From: Parachlamydiaceae bacterium
Lineage (GTDB): Bacteria > Chlamydiota > Chlamydiia > Chlamydiales > Parachlamydiaceae
Length of the DNA: 32,254 nucleotides
Direction of reading: 5' to 3'
Assembly: GCA_013813265.1 (NCBI GenBank)
Contig: JACCRY010000224.1
Location: 1-32,254, forward strand
Positions 1 to 7,150 of the stretch are shown one piece after another. The notes beneath the pieces are model-generated. The model did not search any database. It was not told where the DNA came from and saw only the letters and a list, made by a program, of their open reading frames with translations. Position 1 is the first letter of the stretch. Each line of letters begins with the position of its first letter. Made by a program: the position numbers and the translations under genes.

Positions 1-107
1 ATGTCCACTATTGTGGAGTTACGAATTGATTTCTTCGGACACCCTTGCTTTCGTCTACATATTCCCTCCTATAAGGGTTATGAATGATCTCTCATCATCT
101 AGGATAT

Positions 108-275
108 GCCCATGCTGGGCGCACCCGTGTCTCGCTGGCGCTCGCGACTGCGACCTGGGCTATGTTATACCGGCCTATACAGGCCTTAGAGCAAGTGCTA
201 GATTCAATGGAAATCATTGTCCATAGGCCTGCAAGACCGGCATAACATAGCCTAGGTCGCAATCGCGAGCGCTTG
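108..275. repeat. REP-like inverted pair
   Basis: Two imperfect copies of one sequence face each other. The left copy lies at about 137-187 and the right copy at about 224-274; both carry the core 'gcgctcgcga..tgcgacct', 'ggctatgttat', a 'ccgg' step and 'aggcct'. A small hairpin (gccca-tgc-tgggc, 108-120) precedes the left copy. The style (CCTGGGCTATGTTAT followed by short GC hairpins) resembles the REP sequences mobilised by RAYT transposases, and a RAYT remnant with its own REP copies lies at 13731-14311. The longest open frame across it (11-226) has no coding look. Confidence 0.6.
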
Positions 276-310
276 GGTTAAACGATTGCCTTTTTGAGTC
301 CTGTAGAGGA

Positions 311-460
311 GACAGGAAATTGCTCGCTATCGATTTTTCAGCAAATTTTTAAAAGATTTTTGTTTTTCGTAAATCCATATACTCCTAAGAGTAATGGGTT
401 TATGAAAAAACTAAAAGATTTTGAGAATTTGCAAAAAAGCGATTCGTGCAATTTCCTGTC
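311..460. repeat. 150-bp near-perfect palindrome
   Basis: The left arm starts 'gacaggaaattgc' and the right arm ends with its complement 'gcaatttcctgtc'. The arms stay complementary with scattered mismatches over about 70 bases each, and the centre ('tactcctaagagta', about 379-392) is itself nearly self-complementary. No reading frame is visible inside. It could be a MITE-like element without a transposase, or a hairpin acting in RNA. The two arms differ at perhaps a quarter of positions, so it is not a fresh insertion. Confidence 0.7.
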
Positions 461-600
461 AGCCTCGTAAGGACGGCATCCTCATCCTTAACTTAACGCG
501 TATGCGACAAGTCGAAGGCGGGCAAAGCGGAGACAAGTCTTCCTCACACCAAAATCAATTAAAATTTCTGCTATAAAAGATAGGATATATAAAAGTTGAG
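461..600. other. Intergenic, no gene seen
   Basis: This stretch lies between the palindrome and the tRNA terminator. Short open frames exist on both strands but none has a ribosome binding site or recognisable sequence. Nothing else is supported here. Confidence 0.4.
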
Positions 601-634
601 AAAAAAGGCGGAGACAGATAAATCTATCTCCGCC
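601..634 (-). terminator. Rho-independent terminator after tRNA-Phe
   Basis: On the minus strand the sequence GGCGGAGA(T/C)AGAT pairs with its downstream complement (stem 607-634) and is followed directly by six T residues (601-606). It begins only a few bases after the 3' end of tRNA-Phe, so it should end the tsp-tRNA transcript. Confidence 0.85.
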
Positions 635-638
635 AAAG

Positions 639-711
<73 letters not shown>

Positions 712-725
712 ACAGAGTAGAAAGG

Positions 726-2777
726 CTAATCGTATGAGAAAGCTGATTTTAGTGCAATCTCTTTCTCTGATTTATTTACGATCAAGTTGCTTTTTTGTTG
801 CTGTGCCATCCCAATTATATCTTGCACAATACTAACAGCCTCATCAAGCTGAAAATCCATAGGCTGCGGTGTCCCGGATTTATCTCGACTAAAAATCGTA
901 ATTGGACGCCCAAGCTGTGCTTGCTGAAGAAAGGACTGAAAACTTTTATTGGTGGCTAATCGGTTAGCACTATTCACCTTTAATGCAGGGATCATTTTTT
1001 GATATGAATAATCCCTCCGCTGTAACGTTGGCATGTAATTCCTTAAAAACCACGTCCTTAAATTCGGAGTCACATCTGAAAGATCATCAACATACTCATT
1101 TTGAATCTTGTCGTTTTTAACCGTATAATCCAAATATTGTTCGCCTAGGTGCTGGAAATTAAAAATACCTGGAACGACAATATCAGCTTTGACTCCGTCA
1201 ATTTGAGGAGTTTTTCCTGAAACCGTGTAATATTTTCCTACTGTCACTTTAAAAAGCGAAACCCCTTTGTTTCCCTCTCCAGTAACGGTTTGATTTTGGA
1301 TTGTCCCCTTTCCATAAGTGGTCTCATCCCCCACAATTAGAGCTACTCCATAGTCCTGGAGGGCTTGCGCGACAATTTCAGCCGCGGATGCCGTTGCTCG
1401 AGAAGTTAAAATTACTAGAGGACCTTTATAATCTGTCTTCCCATCAAGGTCTCGGTAATAATGCTCTTCTCCATTGAAATATTTGGAGATGACTATAACT
1501 CCATTTGTGATAAAAAGTCCCGCGACTTTAACTGCTTGCCCCAAAAATCCCCCACTGTTTTCACGAAGGTCAAGAATTAATCCTTTCAAATTTCCTGCTT
1601 GATTTAGCTGAGTTATTGCTTTACGCACATCCTCCTCACTCGTGACTCCGTTGGCTCCTTGATAAAAAGAGTGGAGGGTAATAATACCGATAATTCCATC
1701 ATTTATTTTTCTGGAAGCGACATCTACTCGATCGCCCTGAACCGTAATCTCTTCCTTTCTAAGTGGGACCCCAATCAACTCTTTACTACCTGGCCGCTGC
1801 ACGGTTAAAACCAAATCAGTTTCCTTTCTATTTTGCATCAGCCCCATCACCTTCTCAAAGCTATCTCCAGTAATTTTTTGGCCATTAATCTGAAGAAGTG
1901 TGTCGCCATCTTTGATTAAACCGCTTTTTGCTGCAGGCCCCCCACTGAGTAAACTGTCTACACGAATTGTACCGTCATTTTGCCGCTTTAAAGTAATTCC
2001 GACTCCTTCAAATTCCTTTTTTAGACGCATTTTAAGATCCGACGCTTCTGACTCACTATAGAATGCCGTGTGTGCGTCTAAAGTTGATGCTAAAGCCTTA
2101 AGAAGATGCATAACAAACAGATTTTCTTGCTGTTCTTTTGGTAAGATAGTCCCCTTTTCATTTTGGTACAGGTAATCGTTTTCATCATCTTGTATTTTTT
2201 TTTCAAACATTTCAATAGTTCTAGCCTGACTGTCCATGACAATTTTGTTACCGAAGCGACCTTTTTCTAAATTAATAAATTTAATAAGTTCATTTTCAAT
2301 GCGCTGCTGAAGGGCCTCTAGATCTTTGGGAAATTGAAGTTTTATATCACCATTATTCGCTTTTTCAGCTACTTTTGGAGCGGTATTAAACAAAGTTGTA
2401 AGATCAGTCTCTATTTTTTTCCGTATTAAGCGGGATCGCACAATTGCTCTTTGAATGCTTCGGTTTAATTCTTCAAAAGTATTATATCTCCCTCGCTTAT
2501 AGTCCAGGAGAACGACATCCGCCTGGGCATCAGAAAAATTAAGATAGGGATACACTTCACTTTCTAACAAATACATGCGTTTAGGGTCGAATTTGTCGAC
2601 GTAGACGCGAAAACTGTTCTTAATATCGTCACGCGTCATCTCTTTTTGGGAGACGTGTTGATCGAAAATTTGCTTCATAATTTTGTGAATATCGTCGACT
2701 TTTAAAAGGTCTTCAGCAAAAGTCATTGAACTATAAAAAAAAAGTAAAAAGAAACAAAAATAACGTAGCCCTTTCAT
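726..2777 (-). CDS. tsp: Tail-specific protease, PDZ/S41 family
   Basis: Periplasmic C-terminal processing protease of the Prc/Tsp family, about 683 residues. The N-terminus (MKGLRYFCFFLLFFYSSMTFA) is a signal peptide. Next come an N-terminal Tsp domain (DDIHKIMKQIF..FDPKRMYLL), a PDZ domain at about 249-325 (GVGITLKR..SGLIKDGDTLLQINGQ), and the S41 protease core with Ser464 in ATASAAEIV and Lys490 in YGKGTIQ. A spacing of about 26 between these two is normal for Ser-Lys enzymes. I chose the ATG at 2777 because GGGGGTGAT precedes it; the frame stays open 12 codons further upstream, but a start there would bury the signal peptide. Chlamydial Tsp (CT441 in C. trachomatis) is the natural comparison; this identity is from family knowledge. 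tRNA-Phe follows immediately. Confidence 0.93.
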   Translation of the reverse strand: MKGLRYFCFFLLFFYSSMTFAEDLLKVDDIHKIMKQIFDQHVSQKEMTRDDIKNSFRVYVDKFDPKRMYLLESEVYPYLNFSDAQADVVLLDYKRGRYNTFEELNRSIQRAIVRSRLIRKKIETDLTTLFNTAPKVAEKANNGDIKLQFPKDLEALQQRIENELIKFINLEKGRFGNKIVMDSQARTIEMFEKKIQDDENDYLYQNEKGTILPKEQQENLFVMHLLKALASTLDAHTAFYSESEASDLKMRLKKEFEGVGITLKRQNDGTIRVDSLLSGGPAAKSGLIKDGDTLLQINGQKITGDSFEKVMGLMQNRKETDLVLTVQRPGSKELIGVPLRKEEITVQGDRVDVASRKINDGIIGIITLHSFYQGANGVTSEEDVRKAITQLNQAGNLKGLILDLRENSGGFLGQAVKVAGLFITNGVIVISKYFNGEEHYYRDLDGKTDYKGPLVILTSRATASAAEIVAQALQDYGVALIVGDETTYGKGTIQNQTVTGEGNKGVSLFKVTVGKYYTVSGKTPQIDGVKADIVVPGIFNFQHLGEQYLDYTVKNDKIQNEYVDDLSDVTPNLRTWFLRNYMPTLQRRDYSYQKMIPALKVNSANRLATNKSFQSFLQQAQLGRPITIFSRDKSGTPQPMDFQLDEAVSIVQDIIGMAQQQKSNLIVNKSEKEIALKSAFSYD

Positions 2778-3148
2778 ATCACCCCCATAATCTTTGAAAG
2801 AGTCCAACAACATTTAACACCAATGGCTTGGCCAAAGCCTCCGAGTGGAGCGATCAAAAACGATCTTACATTCTAAACATGGAAACACTTTTTTGAGGTT
2901 TAACTCAAAAGCATTGGTTCAGCCCGATCGGGTAAATTGTTTGTTGGACTCTTCCATTCACATCCTCCACAGTTGAAATATTTTTTGCAATCTTTAATGA
3001 CTGAGACTTTCGGCACACTTCACAGATGCCTTTTTAGCTCTTTGCTGCTGGACAAATCGCTAGGTAGATTCAGTTTGAGTACAACAACACAAAGATGATA
3101 TAACTTGGGTCTAACATTAATAGCCTTTCCCCAATTGAGAGAACTTAA
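2778..3148. other. Divergent intergenic region
   Basis: No gene is seen. The region separates minus-strand tsp from the plus-strand gene at 3149 and must hold both promoters. A short hairpin (cttttttgag / ctcaaaag, about 2889-2912) and an inverted 'accaatg..cattggt' pair (2820-2917) are visible. The only promoter I can point to is the one at 3075-3104. Confidence 0.4.
3075..3104 (+). promoter_or_regulatory. Candidate sigma-70-type promoter
   Basis: TTGAGT (-35, 3075-3080) and TATAAC (-10, 3099-3104) are separated by 18 bases, 44 bases upstream of the ATG at 3149. The match is good for an AT-rich genome but unproven. Confidence 0.45.
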
Positions 3149-4264
3149 ATGTCTATACCTTTTGAAGAAACGAATAGCTTCTCCATGAATATTTCGTTCT
3201 TAGCCATTGAAGTCACCGCAGTCACTCTAGCGGTTGGAGCATCTATTTACATAACAAATAAATGGGCGGGTCGGATTATTGCTTGGATTCAGCAAAGCTT
3301 TGGAACATCCGAAAAAGTAAAAAACTTTAGCCCCAAAAGAAATGATACCTACAATTCTCCTTTAGATTTTCAAAATCATCATTTAAAAGACATTTCGAAA
3401 AATAACATTGTCTCTCCTTTAAACTTAGTGATCGCGCATGAAAAGGAAAGATTTGAAAAAATCTGTAAATCAACCTCCTCTTACATATCAAGACAGACTA
3501 CTTTACCTTCTCTACCAAAAAAAGAACAAATGGAATTTTTGGGAGAACAACATTATTCAATAACTTCAGCAACAAAAATTTTTATTTTACCAGAACGTCG
3601 TGTTTGCGGCTTCGGATGTATGGAGTCTTTGCAAACAATTGCCCGAGCTAAAAAGGCAATATTTATAACATCTGAAGAAATCATTCAGGTTCACCCAATG
3701 AGCTTTCTAACTAATTCACCTTTTATTAAAGTAAAAATAGAACAGAATAAAAATATTTATAGCCAAAATTCTAAATTTGTCATTTTACAAGATAGTTTAC
3801 TATCCTCTCAAGAAAAAAAAGAACATGCCATAGCTATTACAAAAAATTGCAAGCATGTCATTTTGCAACAAGCTGTAAAGTCTTGCGTTCCCACATGTGT
3901 AGCCATGTTGTTATTAGATAGAGGAAAAATACCAAATTATGACGCATTAAAGAGTTCTTGTTTAGCAAATACTGAGCAAGTTACAAAATGGATAAATGAT
4001 GCCCAGTTAGTGTCGCGATTATCTTTAGTCCCTTTAAAGAATTTTATTGATTTTCTATCTAATTGCTTAGCAGAAAATGGGCCGGGCATGTTAGAAATAT
4101 ATCATCCAGTCATTGCAGGCCATGCAGTTATCCTTGATAAAATTTCAACTGAAAGAAATGAAGCTGTGATAAGAGATTCTTTCCATGGGTGGATGGTCAC
4201 CATAAAGTTAGATGCGTTAAAATCATGGCTTCGGCCAGGAAGTGATTTTTTGCAAATTATTTAA
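3149..4264 (+). CDS. Membrane protein with C39/papain-like domain
   Basis: I do not recognise this 371-residue protein by name. Residues about 12-35 (ISFLAIEVTAVTLAVGASIY) form one membrane segment, so the rest probably faces one side of the membrane. A lysine- and serine-rich middle follows. The C-terminal part from about 235 has the order expected of a C39/papain-fold cysteine peptidase: Gln240-Gln241, then KSCVPTCVAMLLLD with Cys246, AGHAVILDKI with His325, and VIRDSFHGW with Asp343. A catalytic Cys-His-Asp set at this spacing is an inference from family pattern. There is no Gly-Gly leader transporter or ABC domain, so it is not a bacteriocin exporter. A secreted or inclusion-membrane effector is possible. 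It stands alone, with a candidate promoter at 3075-3104 and convergent neighbours. Confidence 0.7.
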   Translation: MSIPFEETNSFSMNISFLAIEVTAVTLAVGASIYITNKWAGRIIAWIQQSFGTSEKVKNFSPKRNDTYNSPLDFQNHHLKDISKNNIVSPLNLVIAHEKERFEKICKSTSSYISRQTTLPSLPKKEQMEFLGEQHYSITSATKIFILPERRVCGFGCMESLQTIARAKKAIFITSEEIIQVHPMSFLTNSPFIKVKIEQNKNIYSQNSKFVILQDSLLSSQEKKEHAIAITKNCKHVILQQAVKSCVPTCVAMLLLDRGKIPNYDALKSSCLANTEQVTKWINDAQLVSRLSLVPLKNFIDFLSNCLAENGPGMLEIYHPVIAGHAVILDKISTERNEAVIRDSFHGWMVTIKLDALKSWLRPGSDFLQII

Positions 4265-4310
4265 AAACTTTAGTTTGATATTCAAGAAATTCCTTTTGGT
4301 TCTTTAAGAC

Positions 4311-4817
4311 CTATAGGTACTTTGCAAGAGTTTTTAAACTCATTACAAGGCATAAAGGGTTTATAGGGAGAGGTTGAAAACCATATTGAACGTAAAAATC
4401 CCTTGCATTTTCATTTTTCGCATCTACAATGATGAGAGCCCCACCAAAAATTCCCGAAGCCTCATAACACTTCTTTAATGCATTAAACAAGACAATTTCA
4501 CCAATACCTTTCCGTTGAAAAGCTTTATCTATCGCTAATCGGCATAAACGGAAAGCAGGAATGGGATTTGGCCTTGGCCGCCCTGTAAAGATTTTGTCCG
4601 GTAATTCACTGCGAAAAGCCTGAGCAGGTGCAATTGTGTAATATCCAATGACGCGTTGAACAAGATCTTCATATTGGTGGCATAGAATAGTAAACCCAAA
4701 TCGCCGCTCTTGATATATTAGGGACAATCGGAGTAAAAAATCATTCAGTTCATCAATACCACAGTCAAAACCTGAGACATTAGAAGAATGGGAGAGCGTA
4801 TTAAATTCGAGGCGCAT
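4311..4817 (-). CDS. GNAT acetyltransferase, TacT-like
   Basis: A 168-residue GNAT-fold enzyme. The acetyl-CoA binding signature is at CRLAIDKAFQRKGIGEIVL (Q-R-K-G-I-G), and the C-terminal strand ENARDFYVQYGFQPLP carries the usual tyrosine. The N-terminus (LEFNTLSHSSNVSGFDCGIDELNDFL) is the pattern seen in TacT/AtaT-type toxins that acetylate aminoacyl-tRNAs; these are normally preceded by a DUF1778 (TacA) antitoxin. Here the ATG directly follows the stop codon of such an antitoxin, of which only the C-terminal end remains (4818-4946). The toxin reading frame is intact. Whether it is toxic, silent or repurposed cannot be told from sequence. Confidence 0.82.
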   Translation of the reverse strand: MRLEFNTLSHSSNVSGFDCGIDELNDFLLRLSLIYQERRFGFTILCHQYEDLVQRVIGYYTIAPAQAFRSELPDKIFTGRPRPNPIPAFRLCRLAIDKAFQRKGIGEIVLFNALKKCYEASGIFGGALIIVDAKNENARDFYVQYGFQPLPINPLCLVMSLKTLAKYL

Positions 4818-4946
4818 CTATTTAACCGCTTTCTTATGTCGCAATGCTGCCCTGGAAAGTTTTTTATTTTCTCGAAGAGGAGGCGCCTCCATAATCGCAA
4901 TTAATTGATTCCAAGCATCTTCATTAAGAACTAATCTTTGCTCATG
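4818..4946 (-). pseudogene. Truncated DUF1778 (TacA-like) antitoxin
   Basis: On the minus strand, 42 codons read RLVLNEDAWNQLIAIMEAPP followed by a basic tail ending HKKAVK. This is the C-terminal pattern of DUF1778 antitoxins (FxLsxxxWxxFxxxLdxPP). The stop TAG (4818-4820) abuts the GNAT start. Upstream the frame is closed by TAG at 4947-4949, there is no usable start, and the ribbon-helix-helix DNA-binding part is absent. The stop codon of the unrelated 183-aa gene (4942-4944) overlaps the break point, which points to a recombination that replaced the front of the antitoxin gene. Confidence 0.72.
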
Positions 4947-5493
4947 CTACTTCTAAAAACACTTCAGGAGTTCTTTGCTGTCTTAATTCAACATTGCCAT
5001 CTGTTTTTGTAAGTTTATTGAATTGGGTTAGCTTAACCGTGCAAAGAATTTCACCCTCAAAGGCTATTCCAGCTATATCTTCATGATTACCAATTTGATT
5101 TTCTAACCCTTTAAACTGGATAGCGATTTTGGTGATGTCGTAAAATAAAAGCGCTAATCCACCCATTACAGGAACAAGCTCAATAAGGCCTCGAAAAAGA
5201 TTCTTAACTTCATTCCAATAATCCTTTTCCTCATTTATTTTTTCGCTTGAAAGATACTCAAATATTGAACTGACAGCTTTAATAACTCGCAAGATTCCGA
5301 AATAAGTCCCCCATACAGGAAATCTTCCTTGATAATTTTCATTGGACTCAAAAATATAGGCTTTATAATCATGATTGCCATTTGAACCTTTTACAAATAA
5401 GCATATACTTTCCGGTAGATCAATGCTATTTCTACAATTAGAATTATCATAATGATAATATCCAGTATTTTCACCTGTTAAACATAACGTCAT
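4942..5493 (-). CDS. Hypothetical 183-aa protein
   Basis: I do not recognise this gene. The middle holds an amphipathic to hydrophobic stretch (NLFRGLIELVPVMGGLALLF, about 112-132) that could sit in or on a membrane; the rest is polar. The N-terminus has no signal peptide. AAAGGGG precedes the ATG at a short distance. Its last codons overlap the remnant of the antitoxin gene, so its present 3' end may be the product of a rearrangement and its C-terminus may not be original. Confidence 0.6.
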   Translation of the reverse strand: MTLCLTGENTGYYHYDNSNCRNSIDLPESICLFVKGSNGNHDYKAYIFESNENYQGRFPVWGTYFGILRVIKAVSSIFEYLSSEKINEEKDYWNEVKNLFRGLIELVPVMGGLALLFYDITKIAIQFKGLENQIGNHEDIAGIAFEGEILCTVKLTQFNKLTKTDGNVELRQQRTPEVFLEVA

Positions 5494-5554
5494 TTGGCCC
5501 CTTTAATTAAAAGACAAACATAATAATACTCTTACTATAAATTAATCTCAAGAA
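5494..5554 (-). other. Short upstream region of the 183-aa gene
   Basis: AT-rich leader with a possible -10-like TTATAGT near 5534-5540 on the minus strand. No firm promoter can be assigned. Confidence 0.25.
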
Positions 5555-5640
5555 CTAATTTCCAAAGATCACCTTAATATCTTGCGGGATTTTTTTGGGG
5601 CAGGATTTTCGACAAGAACGGAAAATTTTAATCCCACTTC
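5555..5640 (-). pseudogene. Degraded copy of a neighbour's 3' end
   Basis: This segment aligns by eye with the last ~70 bases of the gene at 6216-7136. Both contain gatcac(c/t)ttaat(a/g)tcttg followed by a T/G run, ggatt, and cgaaaatt. In translation the fragment gives FSVLVENPAPKKSR and, after a frameshift, DIKVI, against FSALADNPAFPKSL..DIKVIAKKFG in the intact gene. It looks like the tail of a tandem duplicate whose body is gone. A competing reading is a small ORF (MTPRSIAEVGLKFSVLVENP.., ATG near 5661-5663, stopping at a TGA near 5567), for which I see no ribosome binding site. Confidence 0.5.
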
Positions 5641-5749
5641 AGCTATTGACCTTGGTGTCATGCCTAGGATGTTGATTTGAGCTGTAAATCCTGTAGAAAT
5701 ACATTGTCAAAATTTGTTCATGAATTAAAGTTGAAGTGAACTTAAAAAA

Positions 5750-6080
5750 GCCATTGGTGTCTGGCCTGATATTCTGATATTTGCCTCTACCTTAGCTTTT
5801 AGAGGCGTTCGCGGAAAATGTCAGAATGTCAGGCCTGACACCAAGGCCTACTAGCTAGTGTCAGAGACCCATAACTGGGCACTCCAAACAACTAGCTTAA
5901 AGTGAAGCCACGCTTTTCATAAGGGCAAACACCTATCGGAATGCCCAGTTACGGTTCGTTGACACTAGCTATTTCACAACAGGCCTTGGTGTCAGGCCTG
6001 ACATTCTGACATTTGCAGCGAATGCGTTTAAAAGTATTTATAGAGGCAAATATCAGAATATCAGGCCAGACACCAATAGC
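5750..6080. repeat. 331-bp nested palindromic element
   Basis: The outer ends are attggtgtctggcctgatat (from 5753) and its complement ending at 6077. Four copies of one ~29-base motif (ggtgtc-ggcctga-attctga-attt) lie at about 5757-5785, 5813-5844, 5988-6016 and 6047-6075 in alternating orientation, so each half folds into a hairpin and the two halves also pair with each other. A second palindrome (5855-5968) sits exactly in the centre. No protein is encoded. Confidence 0.8.
5855..5968. mobile_element. 114-bp MITE-like insert inside palindrome
   Basis: Terminal inverted repeats of about 33 bases: ctagtgtca..taactgggca at the left and the complement tgcccagtta..tgacactag at the right. It interrupts the outer palindrome near its axis and carries no open frame. 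CTAG occurs at both ends, as in the palindrome at 21982-22147, whose ends begin ctagtacac. Confidence 0.6.
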
Positions 6081-6215
6081 AAATTCGAAATCCTCAATCT
6101 CTCAAACCCTCTCAGTGCTCCCTGTGCCTCAGTGGTTTTGTAGTTTGCAGTTTGTAGTTTGTGCTTTAATGGTTTAGTGATTTAGTAATTTATTTTGTTC
6201 GCGCTAAAGTCCGCT
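6081..6215. other. Low-complexity intergenic tail
   Basis: Contains a repeated 'tttgtagtttg / tttgcagtttg' series (about 6137-6163) and a 'ccctctcagtgctccctgtgcctcagtgg' type segment. No gene is seen. Confidence 0.4.
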
Positions 6216-7136
6216 CTAGCCAAATTTTTTAGCGATCACTTTAATGTCTTGTACAAGACTTTTTGGGAATGCCGGATTGTCAGCCAAAGCCGAAAATTGC
6301 TGCTGTTCCCTTAAATCTTGAAGCCCCTCGCAGACCAAAATTAAGTGAAGGGTAAGTACGCTGTCTTTCCATACATGAGGTTTTAGCAGCATTTTCAAGC
6401 AGGTACTTGAAACTTCGGGATCTTCTTTAAAGCGCACTAGCGCGATGGCAGCCCTTTCATTATCATAATTAATCGGATCAGACTGAACGACTTTCAACAA
6501 AAAGTTTTTGGCCGGCTCTCCGATATGTTTCAAAGAATCAAGAAGAGTGTCTTCTGAAAAGAAATTTGTTTCGCCAATTGCTTCAAAAAGAGAGAACATC
6601 GCTCGCTTATCTCCAATGAGTCCTAGGCAATGTGCTGCAAGTGAAGGCGCTTGCCCATAGCCTGGAAAAAGAGGATCATAAAATTTTTCTGAACGCACTA
6701 AATCAATTAATAAAGGAACTAGCAAAGCTTTTTGTTTGACTATAGCGGCAATTTCTTGCTCTGGAAGCTCTTCTTCGGAAAGAATAAGATCTGCAATTAA
6801 ACGAGGACCTATATTCTTAGGATTTTCCTCTTCATAGAGGGATTTTAATGATTTATAAGCTTTTCTTACCTCACTGACTTTCTCTGCATCGGCTCCTGAA
6901 AGAATTTGAATAGCAAGATTATTTCCTGTCCGCTTTTCAATTTCGCACAATTGGCGGATAAGGTTCAAATCAAATTCGGAGACAACTCCCTTGCCTTCTT
7001 CCTCATAATACTGAATCATTGTCTCAAAACTGCCTCCAAAATGGGCATCGCGATGCATTAAGATCAAATGCTCTTCCGCATTTGCGATATAGGAAGAAGG
7101 TTCAGTTTCTTCAAAATTCTCTTCAAAAGTATCCAT
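6216..7136 (-). CDS. HEAT-like helical repeat protein
   Basis: A 306-residue soluble protein, almost wholly alpha-helical by composition. From about residue 125 helices recur in pairs in the manner of HEAT repeats (IGDKRAMFSLFEAIGETNFF; LKHIGEPAKNFLLKVVQSD; ERAAIALVRFKEDPEVSS). No catalytic motif is seen; a scaffold or adaptor role is likely. AAGAGAG lies five bases before the ATG. It starts 14 bases after the lipA stop, so it is co-transcribed with lpdA-lipA. In C. trachomatis an uncharacterised gene also sits next to lpdA-lipA; orthology is not tested here. A decayed copy of its 3' end lies at 5555-5640. Confidence 0.75.
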   Translation of the reverse strand: MDTFEENFEETEPSSYIANAEEHLILMHRDAHFGGSFETMIQYYEEEGKGVVSEFDLNLIRQLCEIEKRTGNNLAIQILSGADAEKVSEVRKAYKSLKSLYEEENPKNIGPRLIADLILSEEELPEQEIAAIVKQKALLVPLLIDLVRSEKFYDPLFPGYGQAPSLAAHCLGLIGDKRAMFSLFEAIGETNFFSEDTLLDSLKHIGEPAKNFLLKVVQSDPINYDNERAAIALVRFKEDPEVSSTCLKMLLKPHVWKDSVLTLHLILVCEGLQDLREQQQFSALADNPAFPKSLVQDIKVIAKKFG

Positions 7137-7150
7137 AAAAACTCTCTTAA

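Noticed and set aside
11-226. 71-codon open frame at the left edge
   Set aside because: It runs through the REP-like pair, has no ribosome binding site and an unlikely composition.
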